From positions 1-21,810 of the forward strand of contig DIWD01000026.1 in assembly GCA_002428405.1 (NCBI GenBank): a stretch of 21,810 bases of DNA, read 5' to 3'. The position numbers and the translations under genes are program-made. The notes below the pieces were generated by a model, which saw only the letters and a program-made list of their open reading frames with translations, was not told where the DNA came from and did no database searches. Below are positions 1 to 6,909 of this stretch, piece by piece. The stretch comes from a bacterium UBA6115 (lineage in GTDB: Bacteria; Bacillota_A; Clostridia; Christensenellales; Aristaeellaceae). How positions within the stretch are numbered: the stretch's first letter is position 1; each line of letters begins with the position of its first letter.

Positions 1-1
1 G

Positions 2-82
2 TTTTTGAAGATTCAGCAGGACATCAGCCTGTGTGGCCAGATTAGCACCATTCTCGCCGGTCAGCAAGAAACCACGCGGTAA
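2..82 (+). CDS. possible C-terminal tail of a gene running in from the left edge
   Basis: Frame 2 is open from the window edge to a TAA at 80-82 and gives 26 residues ending in QQETTR. No start is visible, so if real this is the last part of a gene lying outside the window. The peptide is too short to recognise. It would converge with the permease, whose terminator lies just downstream. An open stretch this short can occur by chance, so this is only a candidate. Confidence 0.25.
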   Translation, partial: FLKIQQDISLCGQISTILAGQQETTR

Positions 83-100
83 ATCGTCAGTTTTTGCGTA

Positions 101-127
101 AAAGGAAAGCCGCCCGGACGGGCGGCT
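101..127 (-). terminator. rho-independent terminator of the permease gene
   Basis: A perfect 8-bp stem (AGCCGCCC at 108-115 and GGGCGGCT at 120-127) closes a 4-base loop. Read on the minus strand the hairpin is followed by TTCCTTTTACG, a U-rich tract. It sits about 44 bases past the permease stop codon, as expected for an intrinsic terminator. The plus strand has no T-run after the stem, so it should act mainly on minus-strand transcription. Confidence 0.8.
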
Positions 128-170
128 ATGGAAGCGTTCAATATATCTGCCGGTCACATCATGTTTGGAA

Positions 171-1445
171 TCAAAATCCCGAGCCCCAGAACAGCCAGAT
201 GAGCACATAGCCGGAAGCGACAGCCGTGAGGGTAAAAGGAACGCTGACGCGCATGAACTCGCCCGCTGAAACTTCATAACCGCTTTTGCGCAGGATGCCC
301 AGCCCGGTGATGTTGGCGGAAGCCCCGATGGGCGTCAGGTTGCCGCCCAGGGTCGCGCCGGCCAGAAGCCCGAAATACAGGACAGTCGGATCCACCCCCA
401 TCAGTTTGGCGATGCCGGCCGTCACAGGCAGCATCGTGGCAACATAGGGGATATTGTCGATGAATGCTGAGAACAGCACGGAAGCCCAGACAATCAGGGT
501 ATAGATCGCAAAGAGGTTTCCGGCGCTGAGCTTCACAAAAATCCGGCTGATGGAGGTCACCACGCCCGCTTCGGTGATTCCCGCGATGACAACAAACAAG
601 CCCGCCAGCAGCATCAATGTGAAAAAGTCGATTTCCTTGAGGGTTTCGCCGATTGATTCCAGCGGTTTTCCTGTCCGGATGGCATCCCTGGCCAGTCCGA
701 TGAGGAGGAGGCCAATGCAGATCAGGCCGTTGGTCACCGCGGGCTTCTCAGGGATAAAGGAGGCCAGAATGAGCAGCACGACAGTGCCCGCCAGCAGAAC
801 GGTGGGAAAATAGTCTGTCACAGCGGTCTTGTCTTCCATCTTTACCTTCTGGCCATGCTTTCGGAAGAGGAAAACCAGCATAAAACCCGACAGGACTGCG
901 CCAGCCTGAACTACAAAGAACATGCCCGGCTTGCCCTGATAAAAAAAGAAATCAAGGAAGTCCATCCCTGCCGCTCCGCCCAGGAGGATGGCGGTGGTAT
1001 CGCCCACCAGTGTCGCCGCACCCTGAAGGTTGGAGGAGATCGCGATGGCGATGATCATCTTGACAGGCGAGATGTCCAGTTTTTTCGCCACTACTAGCGC
1101 GACCGGCGCCACCATCAGCACGGTTGCGACATTGTCCACAAACGCGGAGATGACGCCCGCAAACAAGGAGAGGGCGACAATCACCCATTTTACACTGGGC
1201 ATAAGGCGGATGATATAATCCGCCATCAGCGAAGGCATTTTTGACTGGATGAACAGATGTACGATGCCCATGGTACCGGCGATCATCATCAGGACGTTCC
1301 AGTCCACCGCGCCAAACACCTTGCTGATGGGCAGAATGCCGGTAATCACAAACAAGGCGCCCGATCCCAGCGCAATATAAGCCCTGACCTTAGGAAAGGC
1401 AAGCAGCGAGGCATAGGTGGCAAAAAAAATAACCGGTGCAACCAC
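171..1445 (-). CDS. ArsB/NhaD-type (ion transporter superfamily) membrane permease
   Basis: This 424-residue polytopic inner-membrane protein has about ten to twelve hydrophobic segments. It has the two-fold repeat typical of the ArsB/NhaD and SLC13-like group: each half carries a matching motif, SAFVDNVATVLMVAPV near residue 100 and SAFIDNIPYVATMLPV near residue 330. A glycine-rich stretch (GATLGGNLTPIGASAN) near residue 370 also fits the family. Members move anions, arsenite, or sodium against protons; the substrate cannot be read here. The start is GTG at 1443-1445, with AAGGAGG nine bases upstream. No ars regulator or reductase is adjacent, so an arsenic role is not supported. It is transcribed divergently from the polysaccharide operon, with its own promoter and terminator, and is probably functionally unrelated to it. 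Confidence 0.88.
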   Translation of the reverse strand: MVAPVIFFATYASLLAFPKVRAYIALGSGALFVITGILPISKVFGAVDWNVLMMIAGTMGIVHLFIQSKMPSLMADYIIRLMPSVKWVIVALSLFAGVISAFVDNVATVLMVAPVALVVAKKLDISPVKMIIAIAISSNLQGAATLVGDTTAILLGGAAGMDFLDFFFYQGKPGMFFVVQAGAVLSGFMLVFLFRKHGQKVKMEDKTAVTDYFPTVLLAGTVVLLILASFIPEKPAVTNGLICIGLLLIGLARDAIRTGKPLESIGETLKEIDFFTLMLLAGLFVVIAGITEAGVVTSISRIFVKLSAGNLFAIYTLIVWASVLFSAFIDNIPYVATMLPVTAGIAKLMGVDPTVLYFGLLAGATLGGNLTPIGASANITGLGILRKSGYEVSAGEFMRVSVPFTLTAVASGYVLIWLFWGSGF

Positions 1446-1474
1446 GGGTAAAGTCCTCCTTGGCCTTTTTTTTT

Positions 1475-1483
1475 ATTATAGCA
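1475..1483 (-). promoter_or_regulatory. extended -10 promoter for the permease gene
   Basis: On the minus strand this reads TGCTATAAT, a perfect extended -10 element (TGnTATAAT). No good -35 hexamer is found 16-18 bases upstream, which extended -10 promoters tolerate. The expected transcript start is near 1468, giving a leader of about 25 nt that contains the AAGGAGG site. Confidence 0.6.
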
Positions 1484-1590
1484 CAGCAAGCGTGTATCAG
1501 GTGTGTTTTTTTAAGTTGCTGTGTTTCAGGGTTCCCTTCAGCTTTGTCTTCCGCCTGCCCATTCACCGCATTGGATCTATTACCAGACAT

Positions 1591-1619
1591 TTGACCGCAA
1601 ATTGTTAAGAAAATAATAT
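1591..1619 (+). promoter_or_regulatory. upstream promoter P1 of the polysaccharide operon
   Basis: TTGACC (1591-1596) and TAATAT (1614-1619) are separated by exactly 17 bases. It lies 47 bases upstream of a second promoter with the identical -35 hexamer, so the two form a tandem pair. The hexamer match and ideal spacing support it; no transcript data are available. Confidence 0.5.
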
Positions 1620-1637
1620 ATTTGTATCTTCCGGTTA

Positions 1638-1666
1638 TTGACCAATATTGAAAAGGTGGGTATAAT
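1638..1666 (+). promoter_or_regulatory. main promoter P2 of the polysaccharide operon
   Basis: TTGACC (1638-1643), a 17-base spacer and a perfect TATAAT (1661-1666) make this the best sigma-A-type promoter in the window. Transcription should start near 1673, leaving a leader of about 180 nt before the first well-supported gene at 1855. The seven following genes are tightly packed and could all be read from here. Confidence 0.75.
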
Positions 1667-1854
1667 CACCTCGGGTTTTTGTTTTTCGACCCTATTTTTC
1701 TGGTACAGCGAAATATTTCCGGAATGACTATCTTCCCAAAAGCGCTGGTCCAGAAGACAGACTCAAGCATTGAGGGAACAAATTCACCACTCTCACAGGT
1801 AAAAATCCTGTTTGGTTTTCAGCACCCCCTCCCGGCAAGAAAGGTTTATGGAAC
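1667..1854 (+). promoter_or_regulatory. long 5' leader of the polysaccharide operon with small hairpins
   Basis: The leader contains a 10-bp palindrome GAAATATTTC (1710-1719), a small hairpin CTCAA/TTGAG (1762-1774), and a hairpin ACAGG/CCTGT (1795-1811) followed by TTGGTTTT that resembles a weak attenuator. A C-rich run follows before the AGAAAGG ribosome binding site (1838-1844). I looked for the conserved cores of c-di-GMP riboswitches, because the operon encodes a PilZ protein, and did not see them. Any regulatory role is inference from the leader's length and folding potential. Confidence 0.35.
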
Positions 1855-1858
1855 ATGA
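1724..1858 (+). CDS. possible 44-residue leader ORF overlapping the next start by ATGA
   Basis: An ATG at 1724 opens a 44-residue frame inside the leader. Its TGA stop (1856-1858) overlaps the ATG of the next gene (1855-1857) in the classic ATGA arrangement that couples translation. The peptide has no recognisable domain, signal or membrane helix. No proper Shine-Dalgarno is seen; only CCGGA directly abuts the ATG. An open run of 45 codons can arise by chance, so the coupling overlap is the main reason to list it. Confidence 0.28.
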   Translation: MTIFPKALVQKTDSSIEGTNSPLSQVKILFGFQHPLPARKVYGT

Positions 1859-2619
1859 CGTTCGCAAGCATTACATCCTATGATTCTCAGCCTTCATCCG
1901 ATTTATTTCGGAAAAAATATTACGGCGTCATATATCAGCACGCCTTCAGGGTAACAGGCGCCGACCAGCCGGCAAAGAAACTCACGGAGCGGGTCTTCCA
2001 GGAACTGGAGCGCCGCTACGCCAGCAGCCCATTGACCGGGCATATTGACGCCTACCTGGCCGCGCAGGTTTATCTGTCTTATGCGCAAAAAGGACTGGGT
2101 GACTCTGATGATGGCATGGAAAACGATAGCCTCATACCCGAAGCGGAAAAGGCAAGGCATATAAGCAATCCGCCTGAGGCTGCGCCAACCGCAAAAGTGA
2201 GCCGGGTTACAGAGTATCCCGCTTCCATAAAAGAAAACCCTGCCAAGGCTGACAACCGAGCGGATACAGCGCCGGCACCCCAGGCAGCCAAAGCCTCAGC
2301 ACCAGCCCCCAAGGAAGAGCCGCGGGCATCTGCTCCGCGCGGCGGGCTCGCTGAACCCATGCCCGTCATCGCTTCTTCGCCAAGGGACCGGGAGTATTAC
2401 GACAGGAACAGCACGATCTACTGGACCCCTGGGATGGAAACAGAGGTTTCATCTCCCGAGGAAGAGCCGGAAGATTCTATGGATTTTGAGTTTCCAAAAC
2501 AGCCAGTGCGCCGGCACTCTGCCTTATTCAGTATCCTCAACGGACTGCTGGCTCTGTGCTGTATAGGCGCCATCGTTTTTCTGCTGATAGAATTGGAAAT
2601 AATACCGCCACTTTTCTGA
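1855..2619 (+). CDS. tail-anchored protein with a sigma-70 region-2-like N-terminal domain
   Basis: This 254-residue protein is the first well-supported gene of the operon. Residues about 15-80 have the rhythm of an ECF sigma region 2: a YYGVIY helix, then RVTG, then LTERVFQELERRY, then an IDAYLAAQVYLSY helix in place of the usual WLYRIARN segment. The acidic A-E-D before LTQEVF is replaced by A-K-K, and there is no region 4, so it is unlikely to direct RNA polymerase on its own. Residues 80-220 form a low-complexity linker rich in Pro, Ala and Glu. Residues about 224-246 form a single C-terminal helix, so the head should be cytoplasmic and tethered to the membrane. The start has AGAAAGG ten bases upstream. 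The function is unknown; by position it may be a scaffold or regulator of the polysaccharide machine. The sigma-like resemblance was judged by eye. Confidence 0.7.
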   Translation: MTFASITSYDSQPSSDLFRKKYYGVIYQHAFRVTGADQPAKKLTERVFQELERRYASSPLTGHIDAYLAAQVYLSYAQKGLGDSDDGMENDSLIPEAEKARHISNPPEAAPTAKVSRVTEYPASIKENPAKADNRADTAPAPQAAKASAPAPKEEPRASAPRGGLAEPMPVIASSPRDREYYDRNSTIYWTPGMETEVSSPEEEPEDSMDFEFPKQPVRRHSALFSILNGLLALCCIGAIVFLLIELEIIPPLF

Positions 2620-2648
2620 GAACCTATACGAAATGAGGCCCGATAACA

Positions 2649-3350
2649 ATGAAAAACGACGTCACGCTCAATAATTCACTCAAACGCAGATGGGGGAAGT
2701 ATTACAAGGCCGACGAGGTTGAGGGATACTTTGCAAACGTCATGCAGGCCATCGCGCCGGAACGCAAGGAACTCAAAGCCCTGCGCGAGCGGTTTGACGC
2801 GATTCTCCAGGAAAAGGAAGACCATAGGGATTCCGCGGTAGAACTGGGGAAACGCGCACTGAAGGCTACTGAGGAAGCCGATACAAAAACACAGGAAATC
2901 CTGCGCCTGAGCGAAAAACTGGCCAGGAGCCAGGTGGATAACGCCCGGTTGAGTGAACAACTGTCCCAACAGGCTGTCGAGCTTGCCAGACTGCAGACGA
3001 AAGCGGATAAACTGGGTGAGCTGCTGGCAACGGTTGAACGCCAGAATCCAGTTGAGCAGATGCTTGATACAGAGCGCAAGACCAAGCAGCTGCTTGATAA
3101 GGCCAAGAGTGATAAGGAGGAAATCCTCCGGCTTGCATATGAGAAACGCTCGCGCATGATCGCGGCAAGCCGCGCCGCATATTACCATGCCCTGCAATTC
3201 AAACAGGATATGACAGATCATTTCCACCGCATGGAAGAGGATCTCAACGCCTCCATTGACGTATTGCGTCAGTCCGAAAGCATGCGTTTCGCCCTTCCTC
3301 AGGATGAGGAAACGCCCATCAGGAATGTGGAGCAAGAGTATTCATCATGA
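2649..3350 (+). CDS. DivIVA-like cytoplasmic coiled-coil protein
   Basis: This 233-residue protein is soluble, with no signal or membrane segment. The first 30 residues (LKRRWGKYYKADEVEGYFANVM) recall the DivIVA/GpsB N-terminal motif, in which an aromatic turn is followed by x-Y-x-x-x-E-V-x-x-F. Residues about 35-135 are an almost unbroken Leu/Glu/Lys/Gln heptad coiled coil, and residues about 140-215 form a second helical stretch. DivIVA proteins bind curved membrane and recruit envelope machinery to poles or septa, so this one may position the synthase; that is inference. It starts 29 bases after the previous gene with a weak GAGG site. It ends in a 4-base ATGA overlap with the lipoprotein gene, which implies translational coupling. 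A generic coiled-coil protein is the alternative. Confidence 0.7.
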   Translation: MKNDVTLNNSLKRRWGKYYKADEVEGYFANVMQAIAPERKELKALRERFDAILQEKEDHRDSAVELGKRALKATEEADTKTQEILRLSEKLARSQVDNARLSEQLSQQAVELARLQTKADKLGELLATVERQNPVEQMLDTERKTKQLLDKAKSDKEEILRLAYEKRSRMIAASRAAYYHALQFKQDMTDHFHRMEEDLNASIDVLRQSESMRFALPQDEETPIRNVEQEYSS

Positions 3351-4966
3351 TGAAGGAGAAAACCAGGAGAGTGTCCCGGCGGGCCGCGGTAAGCCTGCTT
3401 CTGTGCGCTGTCATGGCGCTGGCGGCCGGGTGTGCGCCAAAAACCGGAACGGAAAATCCTAAATCGACCTATCTGCCCAGGTATACCGTTTCACCCGCGC
3501 CCGCGCTGACCAATGAGCCGGCAAAAGTATATGGCAGCGTTCTGACAAACAAGCGCGTCGTCAGCATCATCCTGGAAGGCTACTCTGACGATGTTTCAAT
3601 GCGGTTGCTGATTGAAGCGCTCAAGGCGTATCAGGTTCCCGGCGTGTTCTTCATCAGCGGGGTTGCAGCCAACGAACACCCGGACGTTGTAAAGGAGATC
3701 TCGGAAAGCGGCTTCATCATCGGCAATTACGGCCTGAACGCGCCGAAAAAAATGCAGGAAAAGGATGTGCAGACCAACCTGGAGCAGTTCAGCCACGGCC
3801 AGGAACAGCTGGAGATGGTCACGGGGAAAACACCCAAGCTGTTCCGCGGCAACGGTTCAGAGTACACCAGGGAACTGCTTCAGACAGCCGCGTTGGCAGG
3901 TCTGGAAGCCGGCGTCCTGCCCTCGGTCTACCTGAACCACCATAGCTTCCGCAAGCAGGACGACGCCCTGATTTATACCCAGCGGCTGACCCCGGGCGCC
4001 ATCATCTCCATCAAGCTGGGGCAGGAACTCGACGCCGCAGAGTATGAGCGGGCGTATGAAAGCATGGACAACCTGGCGATAGATCCTCCGCCGCACCTGT
4101 CGGATGACATGGAGGAGCTCATTGAGGTTCGTTATATCAATGTGGCGCAGGTTTTTTCCTGGCTGCTGGAAGCGCTGAAAGAAGAGGGCTACACTGTGCT
4201 GCTGCCCCAGGCGCTTCAGGCAGAGCGGATCACCATGTTTGATTCACCCGCAGTGCTTGATGAACTGACGCTGGCCGCGCTGGACGAAACGGCCTACGCG
4301 CTTCCGGTGACCGCAGCACCCCTTGGCGTAACGGAAGGCCCCGCCCAGAGCGCCAGCCAGCTCAGCGGCGTCGTCCTGGTCGGCGATTCCATCCTCCAGG
4401 GGGTGGAGGGTTATGTCGCCTGGCGGCGGCAGAACGATCCCGGATTCCTTGGGGATACACGATTCCTGACCACGCCCTCGTTTGGCATCCGGACCGCCCT
4501 GATGCGGATCACTGACCTGTCGGAGCATCCGAAGGTGGACGGAGAAAAAATGGCCATCGCGGACGCTCTGCTGAAGCTGCAGGCAAAGACCGTCATCCTC
4601 ATGCCCGGGCTGTCAGATATACGCCAGTACTCAGCAAACGCGCTCATTGACAGCATCAAGCTGATGATCTATCAGATCCGCGAGAAGAACCCCGGCATCC
4701 GGATCTTCCTGCAATCCATACCCCCGGGAACAGCCCTGAAAATCGGGAAGCCCGATAACCAGAAGATCTTCCAGTACAACCTTGCCGTCTACAAGTTCTG
4801 CCTGTCCTTCGGGATCCCCTTCATCGACGGGGCTTCCGCCCTGCGGGACAGTGACGGCAACCTGCCGCTGTCGCTGTGCATTGATCAAAACACTTACGGC
4901 TACCATCTCAACGACGAAGGATGCCAAATGATGCTTGATTATCTCCTTCGCCATTGGCCAACCTGA
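3347..4966 (+). CDS. lipoprotein with a decayed NodB-like domain and a C-terminal SGNH-hydrolase-like domain
   Basis: The 539-residue product begins with a basic stretch, a hydrophobic core and a lipobox-like AAGC with Cys29, so it is probably a lipoprotein on the outer face of the membrane. Residues about 68-290 follow the NodB polysaccharide-deacetylase fold order. The TFDDG motif has become ILEGYSDD, and the His-x-x-x-His motif has become GNYGLNAP, so metal-dependent deacetylation is not expected. Residues about 341-537 look like an SGNH/GDSL domain: block I is VGDSIL (Ser348) and the last block keeps HLN (His520). Block III reads GLSD instead of G-x-N-D, and the Asp three residues before His520 is Tyr. 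It may handle O-acyl groups or only bind glycan. It is coupled by ATGA to the gene before it and lies 31 bases before the synthase. Confidence 0.8.
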   Translation: MMKEKTRRVSRRAAVSLLLCAVMALAAGCAPKTGTENPKSTYLPRYTVSPAPALTNEPAKVYGSVLTNKRVVSIILEGYSDDVSMRLLIEALKAYQVPGVFFISGVAANEHPDVVKEISESGFIIGNYGLNAPKKMQEKDVQTNLEQFSHGQEQLEMVTGKTPKLFRGNGSEYTRELLQTAALAGLEAGVLPSVYLNHHSFRKQDDALIYTQRLTPGAIISIKLGQELDAAEYERAYESMDNLAIDPPPHLSDDMEELIEVRYINVAQVFSWLLEALKEEGYTVLLPQALQAERITMFDSPAVLDELTLAALDETAYALPVTAAPLGVTEGPAQSASQLSGVVLVGDSILQGVEGYVAWRRQNDPGFLGDTRFLTTPSFGIRTALMRITDLSEHPKVDGEKMAIADALLKLQAKTVILMPGLSDIRQYSANALIDSIKLMIYQIREKNPGIRIFLQSIPPGTALKIGKPDNQKIFQYNLAVYKFCLSFGIPFIDGASALRDSDGNLPLSLCIDQNTYGYHLNDEGCQMMLDYLLRHWPT

Positions 4967-4997
4967 CGCCGACTCTCCAGGGGGAAAGGGAAGCTTC

Positions 4998-6803
4998 ATG
5001 TCCAACAAAAAACCAGTCACGGAGCAGATGATACAGCCGCAGACAGACAGACGGCTGCTTCCTCATGTTCCGGACCCCTATCTGATCCGTTCCGCGGCAG
5101 ACCGGCGTGATGATCTGCCGGGCGATCCCCACAAGCCCCAGCACGCGCGATTCGCAGGCAGGCGCTACTGTGTCCGATTTGCTGTGAAAGTTCAGGTGAC
5201 AGGGAGACTGTCAAGGACGCTTGACGCGGTCTGCGATGATATTTCCCAGACCGGCATGCGCATCAATCTTCCCAGGGGGAAAAGGACCTCCGCGCTGAAA
5301 GCGGGGGACACCTGCCACCTGACATTCAACCTGACGCCGGGGATTTTGCAGGAAGGTACTGAAAAACGTTACCGGGTGAAGGCCAAGGTAGCCCGGGTCA
5401 GCCTTGAGCAGGATACTTTCGCGGTGCAGTTTGACAAGCCGCTTTACGAATACCGCCGCAAATCCAAGGACAATTTCCTCCTGACGCTTGCCTCTTTGTT
5501 CCTGATGCTGGTGACGATGGTGATCCTGCTGATGCGGGCTGAGAGCGTGCTGTACTTCAGCCAGAACAGCCTTTTGTACGCCTATTCGATCGTGACGGCG
5601 GCTTTCCTGCTGTCGCGGTATCTCTTCGGCGCGTTGTACCGGTCTGTCCCGGTGGACCCCAATTACACCCCGAGCATCACCATTGTGATCCCCTGCTTCA
5701 ATGAGGAGACCTGGATCTCAAGAACGATCCTCAGCTGCATCGACCAGGACTATCCGGTGGACAAGCTTGAAATCATCATCGTGGACGACGGCTCAAGCGA
5801 CCGCTCCGTGGACGCGATCAAGAGCACGGTCCAAAAACTCTGGCAGGAAAGCAGCCGCTTTAAGACCCATGAACGCATCCGCGTTTTTTTCCAGAAACAC
5901 AACCAGGGCAAGCGCGAGGCCATGGCCCTTGGCATCCGCAACACGCACACGGAGTTGGTGGCCTTTGTGGATTCGGACAGCTTCCTGGAACCGGACGCCA
6001 TCCGCAACCTGGTCCAGCCGATGGTCGACCCCAAGATGGCGGGTGTTGCCGGACGGACTGACGTTGCCAACACCTACACGAACTGGCTGACCAAAATGCA
6101 GTCCGTCCGCTATTACATTTCCTTCAGGATCATCAAGGCCGCAGAAGCCTATTTCAGCTCCGTGATGTGCCTGTCCGGCCCCCTGTCCTGCTACAGGATG
6201 GAAGCGGTGAGCGAGGTGCTGGATGAGTGGCTGAACCAGACTTTCCTGGGGCGCAAGGCCACCTTCGGGGATGACAGGAGCCTGACGAACTTCGTGGTCA
6301 AGAAGCACCGCACCTACTACCAGGACACCGCCATCTGCTCCACCCTGGTGCCCAGCAACCAGAAAGTGTTCCTGAAGCAGCAAATGCGCTGGAAACGCTC
6401 CTGGCTGCGGGAGAGCCTGAAGGCCGGCGGGTTTATGTGGCGCAAGGAGCCCTTGATGTCGATGTCTTTCTATATGGGGCTCCTGATCCCCCTGATCGCG
6501 CCGCTGATCGTGATTTACAACCTGATCTATGTCCCCTTCGTCCTGCACATTTACCCCATCACCTTCCTGCTGGGAATCCTGATGATGTCTCTGATGATGA
6601 GCTTTGCGCAGTTGCTCCTGAAGAAAAGCACCCTTTGGGTATACGGGATGTGGTTCTGCCTGTATTACGAGGCCATCCTGCTCTGGCAAATGCCCTACGC
6701 CTGGATCACTTTCTGGGTGTCTGACTGGGGAACGCGCAGCAATAAGAAAAAGGGCAAGGCAAAAATCGAAAACCAGCCGAAGATCGAAACGTTCTATACT
6801 TGA
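4998..6803 (+). CDS. membrane GT2 polysaccharide synthase, hyaluronan/chitin-synthase-like, with N-terminal PilZ domain
   Basis: This protein likely polymerises a sugar nucleotide and exports the chain. From the chosen start it has 601 residues. Residues about 50-148 are a PilZ domain with both c-di-GMP motifs intact: R56-x-x-x-R60 and D81-x-S83-x-x-G86. Two helices follow (about 159-179 and 190-213). The GT-A domain has DDG (263-265), D325-S-D327, GDD (424-426) and Q461-x-x-R464-W465. About three more helix regions follow (488-575), then W577-G-T-R580, a motif known from hyaluronan synthases. The SGPLSCYR, NQTFLG, GDDRSLTN and QQMRWKRS stretches also recall HAS and NodC. The ATG at 4998 is preferred because GGGAAAGGG lies seven bases upstream; an in-frame ATG at 4935 would overlap the previous gene by 32 bases. 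BcsA carries its PilZ domain at the C-terminus, so the N-terminal position is unusual. The substrate cannot be fixed. Confidence 0.92.
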   Translation: MSNKKPVTEQMIQPQTDRRLLPHVPDPYLIRSAADRRDDLPGDPHKPQHARFAGRRYCVRFAVKVQVTGRLSRTLDAVCDDISQTGMRINLPRGKRTSALKAGDTCHLTFNLTPGILQEGTEKRYRVKAKVARVSLEQDTFAVQFDKPLYEYRRKSKDNFLLTLASLFLMLVTMVILLMRAESVLYFSQNSLLYAYSIVTAAFLLSRYLFGALYRSVPVDPNYTPSITIVIPCFNEETWISRTILSCIDQDYPVDKLEIIIVDDGSSDRSVDAIKSTVQKLWQESSRFKTHERIRVFFQKHNQGKREAMALGIRNTHTELVAFVDSDSFLEPDAIRNLVQPMVDPKMAGVAGRTDVANTYTNWLTKMQSVRYYISFRIIKAAEAYFSSVMCLSGPLSCYRMEAVSEVLDEWLNQTFLGRKATFGDDRSLTNFVVKKHRTYYQDTAICSTLVPSNQKVFLKQQMRWKRSWLRESLKAGGFMWRKEPLMSMSFYMGLLIPLIAPLIVIYNLIYVPFVLHIYPITFLLGILMMSLMMSFAQLLLKKSTLWVYGMWFCLYYEAILLWQMPYAWITFWVSDWGTRSNKKKGKAKIENQPKIETFYT

Positions 6804-6909
6804 CCCGGCGGCAGGGAGCTGTCAAAGGCTGAAAGCCTGCGGATGAACGGTCAGGTTTAACGCAACAACGATGCAGCACACCCGCACATGGAAGGAGCAA
6901 TGCCCGAAC

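Noticed and set aside
171..1445. Arsenite efflux pump (ArsB) as a specific call
   Set aside because: The fold matches the wider ArsB/NhaD superfamily, but no ars operon partners are nearby and substrate residues cannot be judged by eye.
1390..1608. Short frames on both strands upstream of the permease
   Set aside because: They overlap the permease start and the control region and have low-complexity translations with no ribosome site.
1667..1854. c-di-GMP riboswitch in the operon leader
   Set aside because: Considered because the operon is c-di-GMP linked, but the conserved sequence cores of class I and II switches are not visible by eye; a covariance search would settle it.
2676..3335. 219-codon open frame on the minus strand
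   Set aside because: It lies wholly opposite the coiled-coil gene; the translation has no domain pattern and the plus-strand frame has convincing heptads and operon coupling.
5793..6689. 298-codon open frame on the minus strand
   Set aside because: It is opposite the synthase, and its His-, Gln- and Arg-rich, low-order composition is typical of an antisense shadow of a GC-rich gene.
4998..6803. Firm assignment as hyaluronan synthase
   Set aside because: No UDP-glucose dehydrogenase or other UDP-glucuronate gene is in the window, and NodB and GH18 neighbours fit a GlcNAc polymer equally well or better; the product is left open.
6804..6909. Hairpin AGGCT/AGCCT after the synthase gene as a terminator
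   Set aside because: The stem is only 5 bp and no T-run follows, so the downstream genes are probably still in the same operon.
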